From: Sphagnum magellanicum
Taxonomy: Eukaryota > Streptophyta > Sphagnopsida > Sphagnales > Sphagnaceae
Direction of reading: 5' to 3'
DNA: 64,000 nucleotides
NCBI GenBank assembly: GCA_021904315.1
Contig: CM038918.1
Span: 9,377,349 to 9,441,348 of the forward strand
Positions 58,945-64,000 of this stretch are shown piece by piece (positions within the stretch are counted from its first letter, which is position 1; every line of letters starts with the position of its first letter). The position numbers were made by a program, and so were the translations under genes. The notes below the pieces were generated by a model. The model had not been told where the DNA came from and searched no databases. It saw only the letters and a program-made list of their open reading frames with translations.

Positions 58945-59336
58945 TGTTCTTCTTCTTCTTCGGTGGTGTGAACCAGGAGGTGCGGAAAGAGATACACAAG
59001 GGATTCGCAGTGTGCCCTCGCTGCGACTCCCCTGCAGATCTTGTCGAGTACGATAATGTGTTCCGCGCGTTCTTCATCCCATTGTGGAGGTGGAGCGGCG
59101 ACAACCCGGCGATCGCGTGCGAGTCTTGTGGCTTCCTGATGCCCATGTCGCAGTTCCAAACGCTTCAAGAGGCGGCCCTCAAGAGGTTCAAACCTCCTGC
59201 TCCTCCTCCTGCCGCCGCAGGACGACGACAACAAGATTGGACACCCACGGCTCCCATGTTACGCTGCTGGTCATGCGCATCGCCTGTCGATCCGTCCTTC
59301 AGATTCTGTCCTCAGTGCGGAACCTCTCAGAATTGA
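58944..59336 (+). CDS. Plant double zinc-ribbon protein (zinc-ribbon 15 type)
   Basis: A single exon of 130 codons. The start MFFFFFGGVNQEVRKEI is the hallmark of this small plant family. The first zinc ribbon has Cys pairs CPRC near residue 24 and CESC near residue 57, with LVEYDNVFRAFFIPLWRW between them. A Pro/Ala-rich linker follows, then a second ribbon with CWSC and CPQC near the C-terminus (SFRFCPQCGTSQN). Four Cys pairs allow two zinc sites. The biochemical role of the family is not established as far as I know. The ATG is chosen because the upstream in-frame extension is only GA-repeat-encoded Arg/Glu. Confidence 0.9.
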
Positions 59337-60329
59337 GCAAAGCAAAGGTCATGCGACCAAATCTTCTTCAACTCCGTGCTGCAAGAGTTTCTTTTCCATC
59401 GGATTGCGCATCTGCGGCATTGTTCTGATTGTAGGAGGCTTGTCTTCTTTGGTTCTGGATTTCATAGGATATAGGGTTTATTTTCTTCCCCCATCAAGAG
59501 CTTGTTCAATCAGGTTTTGGGGATTCATCAGAGCTTGTCAGAAGCACTGGCTGGTGGGCATCAAATGTGTCTCCACTTGATCTGCATGATTGCTGGGAGA
59601 GAAGTGGCACCGTCTCTTTTTAACAATGGAATTCTTCATCTCTATTGAGCAAAAGGTGAAGAATTTGAACTTCTCCCTCCATGCTTTTGTTGTCCTTTCA
59701 GCTACCATCTGCAGTTTTGTTTTCCTTTCTTGCACTTAATTGTTTGTCTCAAACAACTAGGTTTTGAACCTCTTCATCACACCATGTGCACTGCAGATGG
59801 AATTGACTGTTTTGCAGATGTTATAGATTTCATTGTTTTAGCAAATCAAATCATCTCCACTGCCAGGATTGCATTGATATGCATGCTAGAGAGTTTCAGA
59901 GAATGTTGGACTTGCCATCTCTTCATGTAGCAAACTCAGGAAGATTTCTTTCCAAGCATAGTCTCTGAGCTTTGCCTGCAACCAAAGCTTCTGCTGATGA
60001 TGCCTCATGGACAAGGCATGCATGGCACCAATCTGTCTGACATGTCAGATTGGAAAAGCTCCATCTGATTCAGCTCAACTGAGCTTTTTGCTGCTTGTTG
60101 AGATCTGTCCCTCTTTTTGTACATGAGAGACACTATTTGCAAAATCCCACCATCATTTGCTCCAAGGCTTATATCATACTACCATCAACTGTTACCTGCA
60201 CAAACCTACTTCATCTTCTGAACTGCCTTCAAGTCTTGCACTTCTGGATGCTTCTTCTTCCTGCAGATACAAGGAGAGAGTCCCTTCAAAAATCCCTTCA
60301 AGTTTGCATACTGCAGACAATGAATGGTT
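59337..60329. other. 3' region of the zinc-ribbon gene and intergenic DNA
   Basis: No further gene recognised. Confidence 0.45.
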
Positions 60330-60893
60330 TTTTACCAAAACCCAAAACCTCAATCATCCTCACCTCATCAGAAGAAGTGAAATTTCACACGTTCAAAAGA
60401 CAAGATTGTTCTTGTACCAAAACCCAAAAGCTCAATTCTCCTCACCTCCACATACCTGATCTTTGAGTTGTGAAATTCACACACCACAGACAACTCTCTT
60501 GAGCCAGAACCCAAAAGCTCAACTCTCCTTGCCTCATCATTCCTGATTTTTAGCTTTGTGAAATTCACATACCACAGCCATTGTTCTGGTACCAAAATCC
60601 ACTGACAACATTCTTGTACTCAAGGCAAGAGCTCAATTCTCCCTCACTGAATCATACCTGATTTTCAAGGTATGAAATTCACACACCATAGACAATGTGG
60701 TTGTACCAAAATCTAAAAAGACCCAAGAACTTGATTCTCTTCATCTCATCATTCCTGGTGTCCAAGTTGTGAAAGAGACTAACATCTGGAAGACAAGTGT
60801 TCTTGTGCAGAAAACCCAAGAGCTCAACTCTCTTCATCTCATCATTCTCTTTGTTCAAGTTGTGAAAGAAAATCACATCCTGCAGACATAGTT
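60330..60893. repeat. Tandem array, about six copies of an 80-120 bp unit
   Basis: Each copy carries ACCAAAACCCAAAAGCTCAA, then CTCTNCNTCATCATTCCTGA and TTGTGAAATTCACACACCA. Copies begin near 60335, 60415, 60500, 60625, 60710 and 60805. Divergence is moderate. Confidence 0.8.
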
Positions 60894-61288
60894 TGTCCCA
60901 TATTGTTTGTCATCCTTTCCAAATGATGAGCAATATAAATAACTACACCATAGGTATTCAAGACATAAAAAATATTTTTAAAAGGATAGTCACTTGGGAT
61001 GAGCCAAGAAAAATGGCTCAACTTTAAAGGTCAAATTCTAAATGAAATAGGATTTTCTTACCTTGGTCATCTAGGTGTAGGCTTAATCTAGGTGGTACAC
61101 ATTAAAGCCTAGTAAAGGTCATAGTTTAAGTTGCCTTAGCCTTCTTTAAGCTTTCATACCTAGTTGCTAGTTATAAGCTCCTACATCTAGACTTAAAAAT
61201 TAAGGTAGCAAGTTCCAAGACATAGGGACTTTAGGAGTAGGATATTTAATTTTAGGTCTAATTTAGGTTATTTATGTTTTATCCATAT

Positions 61289-61447
61289 GGCATAGCCTAG
61301 ATGGCTAATGTTTAAATGCTACAAGGCATAGCTTAGATGAGCAATTTTTAAATGTAATGTGACATAGTTTAGTTGGCCAATGTTTAAATGCCACCTGGTT
61401 TAACTTGGGCGGCCATTATTTAAATGCCACGTGGCATTTGCCTAGTC
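61289..61447. repeat. Exact-period 36-bp tandem repeat, four copies and a partial
   Basis: Units at 61289-61324, 61325-61360, 61361-61396 and 61397-61432, then a partial to 61447. Each starts GGCATAGCCTAG or a variant and contains TGTTTAAATGC. Length is constant while sequence diverges, so no indels have been fixed. Confidence 0.9.
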
Positions 61448-61625
61448 AAAATGATGTTTGACTAATCAAAAAATCATTTGACTGTTATATTGACTAGTCA
61501 AAAGTACCAATCAAAATGACTAATCAAAAATGTCAACTTAAGCTTGGTCAAAAAGTACATGGTCTAGTCACAATGGACAGGTTCAAAATGACTTGTCCAA
61601 GATGGATCTTTTTTGACCAAAATTT
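61436..61625. repeat. Array of TTGACT/AGTCAA motifs
   Basis: At least eight TTGAC or GTCAA cores in 190 bp, including the palindrome TTGACTAGTCAA at 61490-61501. TTGACY is the core bound by WRKY proteins, but the array follows directly from the 36-bp repeat and no gene lies downstream, so it may be simple-repeat decay. Confidence 0.5.
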
Positions 61626-61849
61626 TTAGTAAAAAAAATAGGAATTCTAATAGTGTTTGGTACTTTTGCACATGATTTTCTAAGGTTTAACATCCTCTCT
61701 TGACTTCCTCCATTGCTTTGAGCCTTTTCCAACCTCATATGTGTTTTTTCTTTTCTGCATAGATCTTGGAAATCCCCTTGTTATTCCCCTCCTACTGTCC
61801 AAAACTTGATGCAACTCCTCCTTAAACATCTTAGACTTTTTCTAAATAT

Positions 61850-63696
61850 ATGTTGTCTTTTTTTATGTACCTTCTAAATCCTCTTGAAACATATACCTAA
61901 ACAATCTTTCCAAAACCAGTGTTGAATGATAAAATTCTTTCTTTTCTTCATGTTTTCACTTGCTTGCATTTTCTCTTGCATCTTTGTCCATCTATTTATT
62001 TCACTACACAGATTATTGAACAAAATCTTGTTGCTAGAAGAACTCGCTCTTCTTCTGAAAATTCCTTTCTGCAACCTTTTCAACAATGGTCTTGTGGTCT
62101 CCTCAAGATCATTTGCACATATAATTGCTTCACTAATTTCTTTTGTGAATTATTTCCCTTCCTCACATTCCAATGATGATGGTGATGCCAATGGTGAAAT
62201 TGCTTTCAATGACACAGTGTTGTAAATTGGTCCTCTAGTCTATCTCTTTAACTTTGCCTATAATTCCCTTTGCTTTGCAAGAACTTTTTCCATGTAATGT
62301 TCTTTTTCAAGTTTCTACACACACTCTCTCACTCTACAACTATGTGTGCTTATGCTTCTCTTACAAGTTTCTACAATTTTTCAAGAGCATTCACTCATGC
62401 TGCAACACAAATTGCAGAACACAAAATCCTTTTGGAACAACTTCAAATGCAAAAAAGTTCAACTTTCATTCCCCCCTCCCATTTTTTTGTTTAGGGCAAC
62501 CTACCATTTTTGCATTAAATGTTCTTTTTTTTTAAGCACCTTGTCCATTTCATGATGGCCTTGTTCCTTTACATCCATGTGGAAGGAATTATTATCCCTT
62601 AATGGTTTGGATGCACTTTAATCTTCTTCATTCATCCATATACCATTGTAATCCATCATTGTCTTCGCCATGTGTGTTGAAATATGTTCCACCTAAACAG
62701 TAGAGTCAACCATTTAATTATTACATCAATTGATTCTACTAGTGAATCAACAAATTTATCTATGGTTTTGATCACTAGTTTTTCATTATTAATCTATGGT
62801 CGTCATGGTGTTTCTTCGTCATCTTCATCTTCATCTGTATCATTGTCTTCCTAGACTCCTTTCCATGGTTGATCTATGGTCTGTAGTTCCTCCCAATAAA
62901 CTAGTTTTTTACACCTCAAATGTAATCAATTAGTATGGTTTTAACTTGTATATATTTTCTAATATAGGATTAGGTTCAAAGTTAGTTAGTGTCACCAGTA
63001 ATATTGTATTGTTAGGCAACATGTAATGTAATTTGTATAGTCCAAACCATTTTTTAATGAACTTCCCCAAATGTGACTTATTCCCCTTTGGAAACCACAA
63101 AACAAAATCACCGAATTTGAACTATTTTTTTGTATTTTTGTATTTGACTCCACAAAGCCCTATTCTAATGTTGAATTCCTAGATTCACTTCATATTGCAA
63201 TATGTATTCATGTAGCTTCTCTAACTTTGACACCTTACTTGTTAAACCCATCATATTTCCTTTTTTGTGGTTACTACCAATTATTGGTAAAATGTGTTTT
63301 CCAGGCATTAAAAGATCTAACCCATAAACAAGTTGGTATGGTGTATATATACCCTTTAGCTAGTTTATATGTTGTTTTGTAAAAAAATAGGACTATGGGT
63401 AAATGGTCATCCCAATCTATTTTATTTTCATTAACCAACTTAATCAATGATGTTCACAAAACCTCGTTAATGGATTATGCCTAACCATTTTCCTATGGGT
63501 AATAAGTAGTGGAATTGGCATGTTTTAATAAAAAATGATATGTTTGTTTTATAACATCATTTATAAAATGCACCCCTTGATCTATGATTATAGTTAATGG
63601 ACACCCAAACTTGGTAAAAATGCATTCATACATAAATTTTATTGTTACTAATACAGAATTTGTTTTTAATGTTTTAGCTTCCACCCATTTAGTTGC
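61850..63696 (-). mobile_element. Decayed Ty3/Gypsy retrotransposon, integrase and C-terminal part
   Basis: On the minus strand the integrase core reads KWVEAKTLKTNSVLVTIKFM, FTKFGCPLTIIIDQGVHFIN (with the middle catalytic Asp in DQG) and HANSTTYYP from 63690 to 63493. It continues past stops as NENKIDWDDHLPIVLFFYKT and QLVYGLDLLMPGKHILPI (about 63420-63290). After a frame change it gives FGDFVLWFPKGNKSHLGKF and NPILENIYKLKPY (to about 62930), then acidic and coiled-coil-like remains to about 61850. The Glu of the DDE triad normally follows YYPQ, and there the frame has TAG, TAG, TAA and TGA within 45 bases, all one C-to-T or G-to-A step from sense codons. No LTR was identified. Confidence 0.85.
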
Positions 63697-64000
63697 ATCA
63701 AAATCATAGCCACTACATCTTCAATAATTATAGGGGCTCCTATACATGCAAAAACATATGTAAGGTTTTTCACCTTTATAGAATAGTCACTAATTTTCAT
63801 CTTGTTTTTTTGCAAATTATGCAACTTTTGGTTGAGTTGCATTTTGTAAGCTTATGTATTGGTGTTATACATCTTCACTAATTTATTTCAAACTTGCTTG
63901 GGTGATTTTACATCTGGAATATGCACAATCATCAAATTGCACACATTCATAGAAAATAAATATAAGATTTTCTTAACATTTTGATGCCAAGTTTTCTTCG
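63697..64000 (-). mobile_element. Copia gag (UBN2-type) fragment
   Basis: Minus-strand frame entering from the window edge: ILYLFSMNVCNLMIVHIPDV, then NKLVKMYNTNT, AYKMQLNQKLHNLQKNKMKI, SDYSIKVKNLTYVFACIGAP and IIIEDVVAMIL. The order and spacing fit the Copia gag capsid region (family pattern W-x2-L, then L-x2-L, then IG-x-P-x4-D). A TGA stands where the conserved Trp of the family is expected, and a TAA interrupts NTNT-AY. The match stops at about 63697-63705, where Gypsy integrase begins on the same strand. The element continues beyond the window. Confidence 0.7.

Noticed and set aside
61919..62555. Several plus-strand hydrophobic frames near 62 kb
   Set aside because: They are the antisense of decayed Gypsy coding DNA and carry no motif of their own.
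1..64000. CRISPR arrays, bacterial operons or prophage
   Set aside because: Introns, plant gene families and plant retrotransposons show this is nuclear plant DNA; the tandem repeats found lack the alternation of identical repeats and unique spacers.

Overview
The window reads as nuclear DNA of a land plant, most likely a fern or another seed-free plant. The basis is AT-rich intergenic DNA with compact intron-containing plant genes, a DYW-type PPR relic in the style of the expanded fern and lycophyte families, and a decayed class III nucleotide cyclase, a family retained in plants with swimming sperm. No search was run, so the organism is an inference.

Layout. 1-1.65 kb: decayed Copia retrotransposon, minus strand. 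3.4-3.9 kb: unidentified broken coding piece. 6.17-8.06 kb: PPR-DYW pseudogene. 12.3-13.9 kb: intact mTERF gene, minus strand. 14.8-18.3 kb: plus-strand locus with unrecognised coding-like pieces, then broken exons of a class III adenylyl/guanylyl cyclase. 19.0-19.6 kb: degenerate minisatellite. 20.73-20.92 kb: U2 snRNA-like gene, minus strand, with a changed branch-site recognition sequence. 22.2-24.3 kb: PTST-like starch protein with a CBM48 domain, minus strand. 26.3-27.6 kb: small heat-shock protein. 31.6-33.4 kb: dead pogo/CENP-B-like transposase. 33.75-35.06 kb: 16-copy G-rich minisatellite including a run of 27 G. 35.5-37.3 kb: tandem duplications.

39.45-39.62 kb: TOM7, a 56-residue mitochondrial import subunit. 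40.66-41.9 kb: exons of an unrecognised plus-strand gene. 43.5-46.3 kb: repeat-derived DNA. 46.5-50.4 kb: A-type cyclin with 10 exons behind a GC-rich promoter carrying three near-consensus MSA and two E2F sites. 51.4-54.3 kb: sorting nexin 2 (PX-BAR retromer subunit), minus strand. 58.94-59.34 kb: short double zinc-ribbon protein. 60.3-61.6 kb: tandem repeats. 61.85-64 kb: Gypsy integrase remains joined to a Copia gag piece, minus strand.

The intact genes are unrelated housekeeping functions (organelle gene expression, starch, chaperone, mitochondrial import, cell cycle, endosomal sorting) separated by old repeats. Many broken frames end in stops one C-to-T change away from CAG, CAA or CGA, which fits decay by deamination of methylated cytosine.
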